DNA of 64,000 nucleotides. Origin: Betaproteobacteria bacterium UBA2592 (GTDB lineage: Bacteria; Pseudomonadota; Gammaproteobacteria; Burkholderiales; Rhodocyclaceae). The position numbers and the translations under genes were made by a program. Location: assembly GCA_002340095.1 (NCBI GenBank), contig DDKS01000033.1:1-64000 (forward strand), written 5' to 3'. The number at the start of each line of letters is the position of its first letter. Position 1 is the stretch's first letter. This document shows, piece by piece, positions 1-8,694 of this stretch. A model generated the notes under the pieces. It was not told the DNA's origin. It worked only from the letters and a program-made list of their open reading frames with translations, and ran no database searches.

Positions 1-387
1 ATGCCCGAGGAGAAGATCCGCAAGATCTTGAAGATCTCCAAGGAACCCATCTCCATGGAAACCCCGATCGGCGATGACGACGACAGCCACCTGGGCGACT
101 TCATCGAGGACACCGCCACCCTGGCCCCGGCCGACGCGGCGATGTACTCCAGCCTGCGGGAAGTCACCGCCGAGGTCCTGGACACCCTCACCCCCAGGGA
201 AGCCAAGGTGCTGCGCATGCGCTTCGGCATCGAGATGAACACCGACCACACCCTGGAAGAAGTGGGCAAGCAGTTCGACGTGACCCGGGAACGCATCCGC
301 CAGATCGAGGCCAAGGCCCTCCGGAAACTGCGCCACCCGACCCGCTCCGACAAGCTGCGCAGTTTCGTGGATACTGGCAACAGCTAA
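1..387 (+). CDS. rpoD: RNA polymerase primary sigma factor RpoD, C-terminal part (5' end outside window)
   Basis: This is the last 128 residues of the housekeeping sigma-70 factor, which directs core RNA polymerase to -10/-35 promoters. The visible part covers the end of region 3 and all of region 4. The acidic GDDDDSHLGDFIED stretch precedes region 4, which contains TPREAKVLRMRFGI and the helix-turn-helix ending in VTRERIRQIEAKALRKLR, the surface that contacts the -35 element. The first ATG of the window is in frame but is an internal methionine, because region 4 alone is not a complete protein. The stop is 22 bases before a tRNA gene on the same strand. Confidence 0.97.
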   Translation: MPEEKIRKILKISKEPISMETPIGDDDDSHLGDFIEDTATLAPADAAMYSSLREVTAEVLDTLTPREAKVLRMRFGIEMNTDHTLEEVGKQFDVTRERIRQIEAKALRKLRHPTRSDKLRSFVDTGNS

Positions 388-409
388 TGCATCGCCCCTT
401 TCGCAGCAC

Positions 410-488
<79 letters not shown>

Positions 489-492
489 AACC

Positions 493-528
493 AAAACCCC
501 ATGCAATCGTTTGTTTGCATGGGGTTTT
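493..528 (+). terminator. Rho-independent terminator after the tRNA, probably bidirectional
   Basis: A perfect 14-bp stem, AAAACCCCATGCAA against TTGCATGGGGTTTT, has an 8-base loop and ends in a T run on the plus strand and, by symmetry, an equivalent run on the minus strand. It lies between the tRNA and the 3' end of the convergent GGDEF-EAL gene, so it can serve both. Confidence 0.9.
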
Positions 529-592
529 CCCTTTCCGCGAGGCTGCTCTGCGGCGGGCCGAGGCGGCACCTCCCTCGTCCGTCCTGGCCGCC

Positions 593-3127
593 TCACAGGC
601 CGGGCAGGCGCAGGCCGGAACGGAGGGCTTCCTCCAGTTCGTCGGCCGGCAGGGGGCGGGAAAGCAGGTAGCCCTGCATGGACTTGCACTTTTCCTGGCG
701 CAGGAAATCGAGTTGCTCGTGCCGCTCCACCCCTTCGGCCACCACGCCCAGCTTCAGGCTCCTGGCCATGCCGATGATGGCGCCGGCGATGGCGGCATCG
801 TCGGGATCGTCGCTCACGTCGCGCACGAAGGAGCGGTCGATCTTGAGCTTCACCACGGGAAAGCGCTTGAGATAGGAGAGGCTGGAGTAGCCGGTACCGA
901 AGTCGTCGATGATCAGGTGAAAGCCGGCGGCCCGGAGCCGGTCGAGGGTGCGCATCACCGTGTCGGTGTTGAGCATGAGCACGTTCTCGGTGATCTCGAA
1001 CTCGATGTCGCCGGGAGTGAGGCCGTACTGCTTGACCTTTTCCATGGCGATCTCGTAGAGGCCCTCGCGGCGGAACTGGACCGGCGACAGGTTGATGGCC
1101 ACCGGCACATGCACCATGCCGGAATCCCGCCACTGGCGCAGCTGCCGGCACACCTCGTCGAGAATCCATTCGGTGATGGGCACGATCAGACCCGACTCCT
1201 CGGCCACCGGGATGAAGTCGTCGGGCGGCACCAGGCCGAAGCCGGGACGGTTCCAGCGCAGCAGGGCCTCCAGGGCCACCACCGCGCCGCCGGCCACGTC
1301 GGCCTGGGGCTGGTAGTGCAGGATGAATTCCTTGCGGGCCAGGGCATGGCGCAGGGCGGCCTCGACCTCGTGGCGGCTACGGGCGGCCACGTCCATTTCG
1401 GGAGAGAAGAAGGCAAAGGCGTTGCGGCCCGCCGCCTTGGCCTGATACATGGCCGTGTCGGCGCTCTTCATCAGGGTTTCGATGTCCTGGCCGTGGTCCG
1501 GGTACATGGCAATGCCGATGCTGCCGCTCACGTTGAGCTCGTGGTCGCCGACCCGCACCGGTTCCACCAGGGCCGCGAGCAGGTTGCGGGCCACCTGGGC
1601 CACGGCTTCCTCGTCCCCCACTTCGAGGAGCAGCAGGACGAATTCGTCCCCGCCCAGGCGGCTGACGGTGTCGCTGGCGCGCACATGGGTGAGCAGGCGC
1701 TTGGTCACCACCCGCAGCAGCTCATCGCCCACGTTGTGGCCCAGGGTGTCGTTGATGCTCTTGAAGCGGTCCAGATCGAGGAACATCAGGGCCAGCCGGG
1801 TATGGTTGCGGCGGGCGAAGGTGATGGCCTGGCTGACCCGGTCGGTGAGCAGCACCCGGTTGGGCAGGCCGGTGAGGAAGTCGTGTTCGGCCAGGTAACG
1901 GATGCGCTGCTCCACCGCCTTGCGTTCGCTGATGTCCGAGAACAGGGCGATGAAGTTCTCGATCTCCCCGTCCTTGCCGCGCACGGCGCTGATGGAGAGC
2001 CACTTGGGGTAGGTGGAGCCGTCCTTGCGGCGGTCGATGATCTCGCCAGACCAGTTGCCCTTATCGAGGATGGCGGACCACATGGTGGCATAGAAGAACT
2101 CGTCGTGGGCGCCGGAACGCAGGATCGAGGGTTTCTTGCCGATCACCTCCTCGGCGGCGTAACCCGTGGTGTGCACGAAGGCGGGGTTGACCGAGATGAT
2201 GCAGTTGTTGCGGTCGGTGACGACGATGGATTCGGCGCTGTGCTCGAACACCTGCTTGGCCAGGGCCAGATCGCGCTCGGCCTGCTTGCGGTCGGTGACA
2301 TCGCGGCCGATGATGACCAAGCCGCGACGACTGCCGTCCGGGTGGAAGATGGGCGCCTTGATGGTATCGAACACCAGCTCCCGCCCATCGCTGCCGTGCA
2401 GGATCTCGTCGGAACGGTGCGGCCTGCGGCTTTGCCAGGCCACTTCGTCGCTCTGCTGGAAGCGCTGCAGCAGGTAGGCCAGGGCCGGGTTGCGCAGGGC
2501 GATTTCGGCATCCGTCTGCCCCCGGTAGGCGCCGGGACTGAGGTTGAAGACGCCCTGGGCCGCATGGTTGGCCTCCACCCAGCGGCCTTCGCCATCCTTG
2601 AACAGGACCACGTCGGGCATGTTGTCGATCAGGGTGCGCAGGCGCTGCTCCGCCTCGTGCATGGCGCCTTCGCGCCGGGCGGCCTGGGTCACGTCCACGA
2701 TCTGCACCATGCCGAACATGCCCTCTTCCCCCTGATCGAGGGGCAGGGCGCAGATCTGCTGGCGCATGGCCTCCCGGCGCCCACCGGACTGGGGCAGGTA
2801 GAAAGGGAACAATTCCCGGTGCAGCATCGAGGACAGCAGGAAGGAGCGGCCCTGGTTGACCACCTGCTCGAGGACGGAGCGCAGGTAGGAGCCCTGCAGG
2901 GTCGGAAAGATCTCGTCCAGCCGCCGGCCCAGGGCAGCCTCACGGCTGATGCCCGAAGTCTTCACCATCCAGCCGTTCCAGACCTTCACCCGCAGTTCCC
3001 GGTCGAACACCACCTGGCCGGTCATGGAATGCTCCAGGGCGGCGGCAGCCAGACGCGTGCTCAGGTCATCGGCACCGGGAACGGAAGAAGGCGGCATGGG
3101 CGACTCCATGGCATCAGAGATGGGCAT
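593..3127 (-). CDS. PAS-PAS-PAS-GGDEF-EAL cyclic-di-GMP signalling protein
   Basis: This 844-residue cytoplasmic protein should make and/or hydrolyse cyclic di-GMP. Three PAS-type sensor domains occupy roughly residues 20-130, 150-270 and 285-400. The diguanylate cyclase domain follows with an intact RLGGDEF motif near 492. The phosphodiesterase domain has EALLRW near 622 and DDFGTGYSSLSYLKRF further on, both intact, so either activity is possible. No membrane segment is evident. The start chosen overlaps the upstream CheC-like stop by 14 bases; an internal ATG at 3109 would remove the overlap and neither has a good ribosome site. Its position after CheY and CheC-like genes suggests the three act in one signalling circuit (inference). 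Confidence 0.93.
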   Translation of the reverse strand: MPISDAMESPMPPSSVPGADDLSTRLAAAALEHSMTGQVVFDRELRVKVWNGWMVKTSGISREAALGRRLDEIFPTLQGSYLRSVLEQVVNQGRSFLLSSMLHRELFPFYLPQSGGRREAMRQQICALPLDQGEEGMFGMVQIVDVTQAARREGAMHEAEQRLRTLIDNMPDVVLFKDGEGRWVEANHAAQGVFNLSPGAYRGQTDAEIALRNPALAYLLQRFQQSDEVAWQSRRPHRSDEILHGSDGRELVFDTIKAPIFHPDGSRRGLVIIGRDVTDRKQAERDLALAKQVFEHSAESIVVTDRNNCIISVNPAFVHTTGYAAEEVIGKKPSILRSGAHDEFFYATMWSAILDKGNWSGEIIDRRKDGSTYPKWLSISAVRGKDGEIENFIALFSDISERKAVEQRIRYLAEHDFLTGLPNRVLLTDRVSQAITFARRNHTRLALMFLDLDRFKSINDTLGHNVGDELLRVVTKRLLTHVRASDTVSRLGGDEFVLLLLEVGDEEAVAQVARNLLAALVEPVRVGDHELNVSGSIGIAMYPDHGQDIETLMKSADTAMYQAKAAGRNAFAFFSPEMDVAARSRHEVEAALRHALARKEFILHYQPQADVAGGAVVALEALLRWNRPGFGLVPPDDFIPVAEESGLIVPITEWILDEVCRQLRQWRDSGMVHVPVAINLSPVQFRREGLYEIAMEKVKQYGLTPGDIEFEITENVLMLNTDTVMRTLDRLRAAGFHLIIDDFGTGYSSLSYLKRFPVVKLKIDRSFVRDVSDDPDDAAIAGAIIGMARSLKLGVVAEGVERHEQLDFLRQEKCKSMQGYLLSRPLPADELEEALRSGLRLPGL

Positions 3128-3716
3128 TGAGGAAGCGGGCCACGGCCTGTTTCAGGGCCTCCATCGCCTGCTGGTCGAGCAGGAAGCCCACGTAGCCATC
3201 GATGTTCCGGTCCGCGATGGCAAAGAGCATGTGCAGCAGCATCATCTCCCTGCCCTCCATCTGGGCCATGACTTCGGCCGCCTCGCCCTTGACCAGGTAA
3301 GGTACCCGGGTGGTCAGGGCGCAGGCCAGCAGGTCCCCCACCGCCGTGAGGCAGGCATCGAGGACCAGATTGCCCACTTCGGTCAGGGCGTCCTGGGCCA
3401 TGTCCCCCATCTGCATGCCCGCCATGTGGGCGGGCACCACGGCCCGCACCAGGTCGTAGCTCTTGGCTTCGGTAAACATCAGCAGCGCCCGGGATTCGAA
3501 GGCACCGCCGTAGGGCTGGACCACGGCGCAGACCCGGTCGCTGCCGGCCACGCCGAAGGATTCGAGGGCCGCCGCCTTGTCCACCACCTTCAGCTCGGGC
3601 ACGGACAGCACCACCTCGGAGCCGACCATGCGGCTCAGGACTGCCGCCGCCGATCCCACCCCGACATTGAAGGCCTCGGCCAGGGCGTCGAGCTCCAGTT
3701 CGCTCCAGTCCTTCAT
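3114..3716 (-). CDS. CheC-like CheY-phosphate phosphatase
   Basis: A 200-residue protein of the CheC/CheX/FliY phosphatase family, which removes phosphate from CheY-type receivers. Two copies of the family's DxxxExxN active-site helix are visible: DALAEAFN near residue 10 and DALTEVGN near the middle. A proline follows the first at VLSVP. Both sites therefore look intact, as in true CheC rather than CheX. The ATG at 3716 overlaps the stop of the upstream receiver gene (ATGA), which implies translational coupling and makes that receiver the obvious substrate. A longer in-frame upstream extension lies inside the receiver gene and was discarded. Confidence 0.85.
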   Translation of the reverse strand: MKDWSELELDALAEAFNVGVGSAAAVLSRMVGSEVVLSVPELKVVDKAAALESFGVAGSDRVCAVVQPYGGAFESRALLMFTEAKSYDLVRAVVPAHMAGMQMGDMAQDALTEVGNLVLDACLTAVGDLLACALTTRVPYLVKGEAAEVMAQMEGREMMLLHMLFAIADRNIDGYVGFLLDQQAMEALKQAVARFLNAHL

Positions 3717-4078
3717 GGGCTCTCGTATCCCACGGCGGCCAGCAGGGCCGTCACCGAGATGGGCGTCACCGGCTTGGCAATGAAGGCCACCCCGAGGCTG
3801 GCCGCCCGCTGCCGCACCGGCTCCTGGACGTTGGCGGAAAACAGGGCCATGCGGCCCTGGGCGCCCCGGGCGCGCAACTGCTCCACCAGGGTGAAGCCGT
3901 CCACGCCCGGCATGTTGATGTCGATGGAAAAGATGTCGAAATCTTCCCGGCTGGCCAGGGCCAGGGCATCTTCCGCATTGGCGGCCTCCTGCACGCTCCA
4001 GTCCGGGTGTTTGTCGAGAATCACCGCACGAATGATGGTGCGCGCCACCCTGCTGTCGTCTACAACCAGTACCTTCAT
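3713..4078 (-). CDS. Single-domain CheY-like response regulator
   Basis: This 121-residue protein is only a receiver domain. The acidic pair is D7-D8, the phospho-acceptor is D53 in IDINMPGVDG, the switch residue is S81 and the conserved lysine K102 in AKPV. With no output domain it should act by protein contact, as CheY does. It overlaps the CheC-like gene by four bases and heads a three-gene group ending in a GGDEF-EAL protein. No flagellar or chemotaxis genes are in the window, so the partner is unknown; regulation of the GGDEF-EAL protein is the simplest guess. Confidence 0.9.
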   Translation of the reverse strand: MKVLVVDDSRVARTIIRAVILDKHPDWSVQEAANAEDALALASREDFDIFSIDINMPGVDGFTLVEQLRARGAQGRMALFSANVQEPVRQRAASLGVAFIAKPVTPISVTALLAAVGYESP

Positions 4079-4162
4079 GTTCTGCCTGCCCTGAAAAACC
4101 GACCAAATTGCTGGATTATCCCTGTCGTCCCGCTTCCGTCAAGGGCAAGGGAGCCGGGCACG

Positions 4163-4543
4163 TCAGCGCTGGATCAGCTCGATCTTGTAGCCGTCCGGGT
4201 CTTCCACGAAGGCGATGATGGTGCTGCCATGCTTCATCGGCCCGGCTTCGCGCACCACCTTGCCGCCCCGGGCCTTGATGCCGGCACAGGCAGCCGCCGC
4301 GTCCGGCACCTCCAGCGCAATGTGACCAAATGCGTTGCCCAGCTCGTAGCTGGCGGTGTCCCAGTTGTGGGTCAGCTCGATCACGGCGCCCTCGGACTCG
4401 GGGCCGTAGCCCACGAAGGCCAGGGTGAAGCGCCCCTCGGGATAATCCTGGCGGCGCAGCAGCTGCATGCCCAGCACTTCGGTGTAGAACTTGATCGAAC
4501 GTTCCAGGTCGCCGACCCGGATCATGGTGTGCAGAATGCGCAT
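4163..4543 (-). CDS. gloA: Lactoylglutathione lyase (glyoxalase I)
   Basis: This enzyme converts the methylglyoxal-glutathione hemithioacetal to S-lactoylglutathione in the cytosol. The 126-residue length is typical for the short bacterial form. The four metal ligands expected from the E. coli enzyme fall at the same numbers: H5, E56, H74 and E122. It begins MRILHTMIRVGDLERSI, as family members do. It lies 9 bases after the YgjP-type metallopeptidase gene on the same strand and may be the last gene of that run. Confidence 0.95.
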   Translation of the reverse strand: MRILHTMIRVGDLERSIKFYTEVLGMQLLRRQDYPEGRFTLAFVGYGPESEGAVIELTHNWDTASYELGNAFGHIALEVPDAAAACAGIKARGGKVVREAGPMKHGSTIIAFVEDPDGYKIELIQR

Positions 4544-4552
4544 GTCTTCTCC

Positions 4553-5275
4553 TTACAGGGGGGGCAGGTGCAGGGCCTGCCGTTTCAGTTCCGACCTGGC
4601 CTGACGCCAGTCGGGGTAGAGCCCTTCCACCACCGCCCAGAAACGGGGGCTGTGGTTCATTTCCTTGAGATGGGCCAGCTCATGGACCACCACATAGTCG
4701 ATCAGGTTCAGGGGCAAATGCCCCAGGCGCCAGGAAAGGCGCACCTCTCCCCGACTGTTGCAGCTGCCCCAGCGGCTGCGGGCCGAGGACAGGAAGAGCG
4801 GGGGCGTTGCCACACCGAGCCGGGCCGCGTGGATTTCCAGCCGTTCCAGAAGCAGGCCGCGCACCCGCTGCTGCAGCACCCGGCGCAGCACGGGCTCCAG
4901 CTCGCGGCCGGGCGGCACGGCCAGGTAAAGTTCGCCGGCGCTCCAGCGCGAGCGGGCCAGCCCCGGGAGCAGGCGCAGCCGCAGGGGCTGGCCCAGCCAG
5001 GGAAAGCTGCTGCCATCCTGGAGGGGCGGTGGCGCCGGCCTGGCCTGCCAGCGGGCCAGCTTGTCCAGCACCCACGCCCCATGTCGCTGCAACAGGGCCT
5101 CGATTTCCTGCTGGGCCACACCGGCCGGGGCACCGACCCGCAGGCCCCGCTGGTCCACCTGCAGCCCGATGGTGCGGCGCCGGCTGCGGCAAAGCCGGTA
5201 GATGACGGTCTGCCCCAGCAATTCGATGCGACGCTCGCCCTCGGCAGCGCCGTCCAGATCAGGCCTGGACGCCAT
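4553..5275 (-). CDS. YgjP-type (M48/DUF45) zinc metallopeptidase-like protein
   Basis: A 240-residue protein of the YgjP/DUF45 family, whose members carry a zinc-peptidase fold of poorly known substrate. The zinc motif HELAHLKEMNH starts near residue 198. It is preceded by the family hallmark RSRWGSCNSRGEVRLSWRL. The N-terminal RRRTIGLQVDQRGLRV segment is also typical. The ATG at 5275 was chosen because it starts just before the conserved block. It overlaps the 3' end of plsC by 17 bases; a longer in-frame start reaches further into plsC. Confidence 0.85.
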   Translation of the reverse strand: MASRPDLDGAAEGERRIELLGQTVIYRLCRSRRRTIGLQVDQRGLRVGAPAGVAQQEIEALLQRHGAWVLDKLARWQARPAPPPLQDGSSFPWLGQPLRLRLLPGLARSRWSAGELYLAVPPGRELEPVLRRVLQQRVRGLLLERLEIHAARLGVATPPLFLSSARSRWGSCNSRGEVRLSWRLGHLPLNLIDYVVVHELAHLKEMNHSPRFWAVVEGLYPDWRQARSELKRQALHLPPL

Positions 5276-6026
5276 CCGCCACGGGAGCACCGGCCGCCGC
5301 TTCCCGCAGCGGGTAGCGATGCGGGGAAAGCTGGCGCATCTCGCCTTCGATCCAGGCTTCGACCGCGGCATTGACCTGGGCATCCTTGAGCCCCCGGGTC
5401 TCGATGGCAGGACCAATGCTCACGGTGATGGTGCCCGGCCGGATGAAGAGCGCCTTCTTCGGCCAGACTTCGCCGGCATTGTGGGCCACGGGCAGGACCG
5501 GCGTGCCGGTCTTGGTGGCGAGATAGGCGGCGCCGGGCTTGTAGCGCACCTGCTGGCCGGGAGGTACGCGGGTGCCTTCCGGGAACACCACCACCCAGAT
5601 GCCCTTTTCCAGCCGATCCTTGCCCTGCTCCAGCATCTGCCGCAGGGCCTCCTTGCCGGCATTGCGATCGATGGCGATCATACGCAGGGCAGCCAGCCCC
5701 CAGCCGAAGAAGGGTATCTTCAGCAGCTCCTGCTTGAGTACGAACACGGCGGGAATGAAGATCTCCTGCAGGGCCACGGTTTCCCAGGCGGACTGGTGCT
5801 TGGCCAGCACCAGCACCGGGTGGGGGGGGATGTTCTCCCGTCCCTTGACCACCATTTTCACCCCCAGCACCCAGCGCACCAGGAACATGAAGCCCATGCG
5901 CCACAGATGCACGGTGAAGAAGCGGGCCCTGAGGGGCAGCAGGGTGAGCAGCACCAGGGCAACGCCGAAGGGGATGGTGAGCAGGGCCACCAGCAGCCAG
6001 AACAAAACGGAGCGCAGGACGATCAT
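5259..6026 (-). CDS. plsC: 1-acyl-sn-glycerol-3-phosphate acyltransferase
   Basis: This inner-membrane enzyme adds the second acyl chain in phospholipid synthesis, making phosphatidic acid. It has 255 residues with an N-terminal hydrophobic anchor (VLFWLLVALLTIPFGVALVL). The catalytic block reads KHQSAWE, an HX4E version of the usual HX4D. The substrate-binding block is FPEGTR. The E in place of D is seen in a proteobacterial subgroup, so I do not take it as inactivating. The ATG overlaps the gmhB stop by four bases, which suggests coupling. Confidence 0.92.
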   Translation of the reverse strand: MIVLRSVLFWLLVALLTIPFGVALVLLTLLPLRARFFTVHLWRMGFMFLVRWVLGVKMVVKGRENIPPHPVLVLAKHQSAWETVALQEIFIPAVFVLKQELLKIPFFGWGLAALRMIAIDRNAGKEALRQMLEQGKDRLEKGIWVVVFPEGTRVPPGQQVRYKPGAAYLATKTGTPVLPVAHNAGEVWPKKALFIRPGTITVSIGPAIETRGLKDAQVNAAVEAWIEGEMRQLSPHRYPLREAAAGAPVADGVQA

Positions 6027-6562
6027 GTCCGCCCCAGGAGGTGATCCACAGCCGCCGCCAGATCGGCGAACTCCAGGGTGCCTTCGGGCAGCCCCCCCTC
6101 GGCCCGGGTCTTTTCTCCCTTGCCGGTATGCACCAGCAGCGGCAGACAGCCCATGGCGGCGCCGGCCTGCAGGTCGCGCAGGGAATCCCCCACCGTCGGC
6201 ACCCCATTCAGGTCCACGTTGAAACAGTCGGCGATGCGCCGGAACATGCCGGGCTTGGGCTTGCGGCAATCACAGCCCGAATCCGCCGCGTGGGGGCAGT
6301 AGAAGATGGCATCGACCCGGCCGCCCACGGCGAACAGGGCCTTGTGCATCTTCTCGTGGATGGCGTTGAGGGTATCCATGTCGAACAGCCCGCGCCCGAC
6401 GCCGGACTGGTTGGTGGCCACCACCACCTTGTAGCCGGCCTGGTTGAGCCGGGCAATGGCCTCCAGGCTGCCGGGGATGGGCCTCCACTCGGCCGGGCTC
6501 TTGATGTACTGGGCCGAGTCGAAATTGATGACCCCGTCCCGGTCGAGGATGATGAGCTTCAT
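6023..6562 (-). CDS. gmhB: D-glycero-beta-D-manno-heptose-1,7-bisphosphate 7-phosphatase
   Basis: A HAD-superfamily phosphatase in ADP-heptose synthesis for the lipopolysaccharide inner core. It starts MKLIILDRDGVIN, giving the nucleophile and acid-base aspartates D7 and D9. The Cys-His zinc loop CPHAADSGCDCRKPKPGM separates GmhB from other HAD phosphatases. VGDSLRDLQAG supplies the metal-binding aspartate. The 179-residue length is normal. The gene sits 15 bases after glyS and overlaps plsC. waaF, which uses the heptose product, is elsewhere in the window at 38188. Confidence 0.95.
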   Translation of the reverse strand: MKLIILDRDGVINFDSAQYIKSPAEWRPIPGSLEAIARLNQAGYKVVVATNQSGVGRGLFDMDTLNAIHEKMHKALFAVGGRVDAIFYCPHAADSGCDCRKPKPGMFRRIADCFNVDLNGVPTVGDSLRDLQAGAAMGCLPLLVHTGKGEKTRAEGGLPEGTLEFADLAAAVDHLLGRT

Positions 6563-6577
6563 GGTCGGGCCCCGGGC

Positions 6578-8692
6578 TCAGGCGGACAGCTTGGACAAGT
6601 CGGCCACCTGGTTCATCGCCGCGTGCAGCTTGGCGAGGAGACCGAGGCGGTTGGCGCGCAGGGCTGGATCGTCCACGTTGACCATCACCGAATCGAAGAA
6701 GGCGTCGACCGGGGCGCGCAGGGCGGCCAGGGCCGTCAGGGATTCGGTGTAGTCGCCGGTGACGAAGGCGGCGTCGGCGCGTGGCACGACATCGACCAGC
6801 GCATCGTGCAGGGCCACTTCGGCGGCTTCCTGGAGGAGCGCGTGGTCGACCACGGCGTCGACGCTGCCTCCGACCTTTTTCAGGATGTTGCCGACGCGCT
6901 TGTTGGCGGCGGCCAGGGCGGCGGCTTCCGGCAGGGCCGAGAAGGCGCGCACGGCAGCCAGCCGCTTCGGGATGTCGCCCAGGCGCTGCGGCCGCTGGCT
7001 GACCACGGCGTCGACTTCCTGCGCCGTGTAGCCCTGTTCGCGCAGCGAGCCGGCCAGGCGTTCGTAGATGAAGTCGGCGAGCGCATGGATGTTGGGCTGG
7101 AAGCCCTCGATGCCGGTGAACTGGGCAAAAACGCCGTTCAGCAACCCATCGAGCGGCAGGTCGAGGTTGCCCTCGGCCAGCATGCGGATGACGCCCAGCG
7201 CGTGACGACGCAGGGCGAACGGGTCCTTGTCGCCGGTCGGAATCTGGCCGATGCCGAACAGGCCGACCAGGGTTTCCAGCTTGTCGGCCAGCGCGACGAC
7301 GGTGCCGACCCTGCCGCGCGGCAGGCTGTCGCCGGCGAAGCGCGGCTTGTAGTGATCCTCGATGGCATCGGCCACGTCGGCGTTCAGCCCATCATGCAGG
7401 GCGTAGTAGCGGCCCATGATGCCCTGCAACTCGGGGAATTCGCCGACCATGTCGGTCAGCAGGTCGGCCTTGGCCAGCACGGCGGCCTGTTCGGCCTGGT
7501 GCACCAGCTCGCCGCCGCCCAGGCTCTCGGCGATGGCGCGGGCAATCGCGGCGACGCGCTGGACGCGCTCGCCCTGGGTGCCCAGCTTGTTGTGATAGAC
7601 CACCTTGGCCAGGCCCGGCACGCGGCTTTCCAGCGACTTCTTGCGATCCTGGTCGAAGAAGAACTTGGCGTCGGCCAGGCGCGGACGCACGACGCGCTCG
7701 TTGCCGCCGATGACGGCAGAGGCATCGTCCGGGCGGATGTTGCTGACGACGAGGAACTGGTTGGTCAGCTTGCCGGACGCATCGAGCAGCGGGAAGTATT
7801 TCTGGTTGGCCTTCATGGTCAGGATCAGGCATTCCTGCGGCACGGCGAGGAATTCTTCCTCGAACTGGCCGACCAGCACGTTCGGGCGCTCGACCAGGGC
7901 GGTGACCTCGTCGAGCAGGGCCTCGTCCTCGATCGGCTTCAGGCTGGCGCCGGCTTGCGCGGCAGCTTCCGCCAGCTGGCGCGCAATCTCGGCGCGGCGC
8001 TCGGCGAAGGAGGCGATCACCGCGCCATCGCGCTTCAGGGTTTCGGCGTAGCTGTCGGCATCGGCGATCACCACCGGATCGACGGCGGCTTCAAAGCGGT
8101 GGCCTCGGGTGGTGTTGCCGGACCTCAGGCCGAGCACGGAAATCGGCACGACCTCATTGCCATAGAGCGCCACCAGCCCATGCGCCGGGCGGACGAAATT
8201 GACGGTATTCCAGCCATCGGCCAGCTGGTAGGTCATGACCTTGGGGATGGGCAGGGCGGCCAGTGCGGCTTCGACCGCCTTCTGCAAACCTTCGGCCAGC
8301 GTGGCGCCCTTGGCCAGGCTGTCATAGAACAGGATGTCGTTCTTGCCGTCGTTCTCGCGGCGCAGGCTGGCGACGCAGGAAGCATCCGCCCCCAGGGCGG
8401 CCAGCTTCTTCAACAGGGCCGGGGTGGCGTTGCCGTCGGCATCCAGGCCCACGGCAACCGGCATCAGCTTCTGCACCACCGGCTTGTCGGGGGCGACGGC
8501 CAGCACGTCGGTGACGTGAGCGGCCAGGCGGCGCGGCGTGGCGTAGGCCGTGACGGCTGCGGTGGACGGTGCCAGGCCGGCATTTTTCAGGGAATGGGCC
8601 AGGGCGCTGGCAAAGGTTTCGCCCAGCTTCTTCAGCGCCTTGGGCGGCAGTTCTTCAACGAACAGTTCGACGAGGAGATTCTTGGCGGTCAT
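6578..8692 (-). CDS. glyS: Glycyl-tRNA synthetase beta subunit
   Basis: The beta chain of the alpha2-beta2 type glycyl-tRNA synthetase, which binds tRNA-Gly. It has 704 residues, close to the usual 690-700, and begins with the characteristic NLLVELFVEELPPKAL. The beta-subunit blocks TRGHRF, LTMKANQKYFPL and FFFDQDRKKSLESR are all present, followed by the C-terminal DALR-like helical domain. The start lies two bases after the glyQ stop, so the two subunits should be produced together. Confidence 0.97.
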   Translation of the reverse strand: MTAKNLLVELFVEELPPKALKKLGETFASALAHSLKNAGLAPSTAAVTAYATPRRLAAHVTDVLAVAPDKPVVQKLMPVAVGLDADGNATPALLKKLAALGADASCVASLRRENDGKNDILFYDSLAKGATLAEGLQKAVEAALAALPIPKVMTYQLADGWNTVNFVRPAHGLVALYGNEVVPISVLGLRSGNTTRGHRFEAAVDPVVIADADSYAETLKRDGAVIASFAERRAEIARQLAEAAAQAGASLKPIEDEALLDEVTALVERPNVLVGQFEEEFLAVPQECLILTMKANQKYFPLLDASGKLTNQFLVVSNIRPDDASAVIGGNERVVRPRLADAKFFFDQDRKKSLESRVPGLAKVVYHNKLGTQGERVQRVAAIARAIAESLGGGELVHQAEQAAVLAKADLLTDMVGEFPELQGIMGRYYALHDGLNADVADAIEDHYKPRFAGDSLPRGRVGTVVALADKLETLVGLFGIGQIPTGDKDPFALRRHALGVIRMLAEGNLDLPLDGLLNGVFAQFTGIEGFQPNIHALADFIYERLAGSLREQGYTAQEVDAVVSQRPQRLGDIPKRLAAVRAFSALPEAAALAAANKRVGNILKKVGGSVDAVVDHALLQEAAEVALHDALVDVVPRADAAFVTGDYTESLTALAALRAPVDAFFDSVMVNVDDPALRANRLGLLAKLHAAMNQVADLSKLSA

Positions 8693-8694
8693 GG

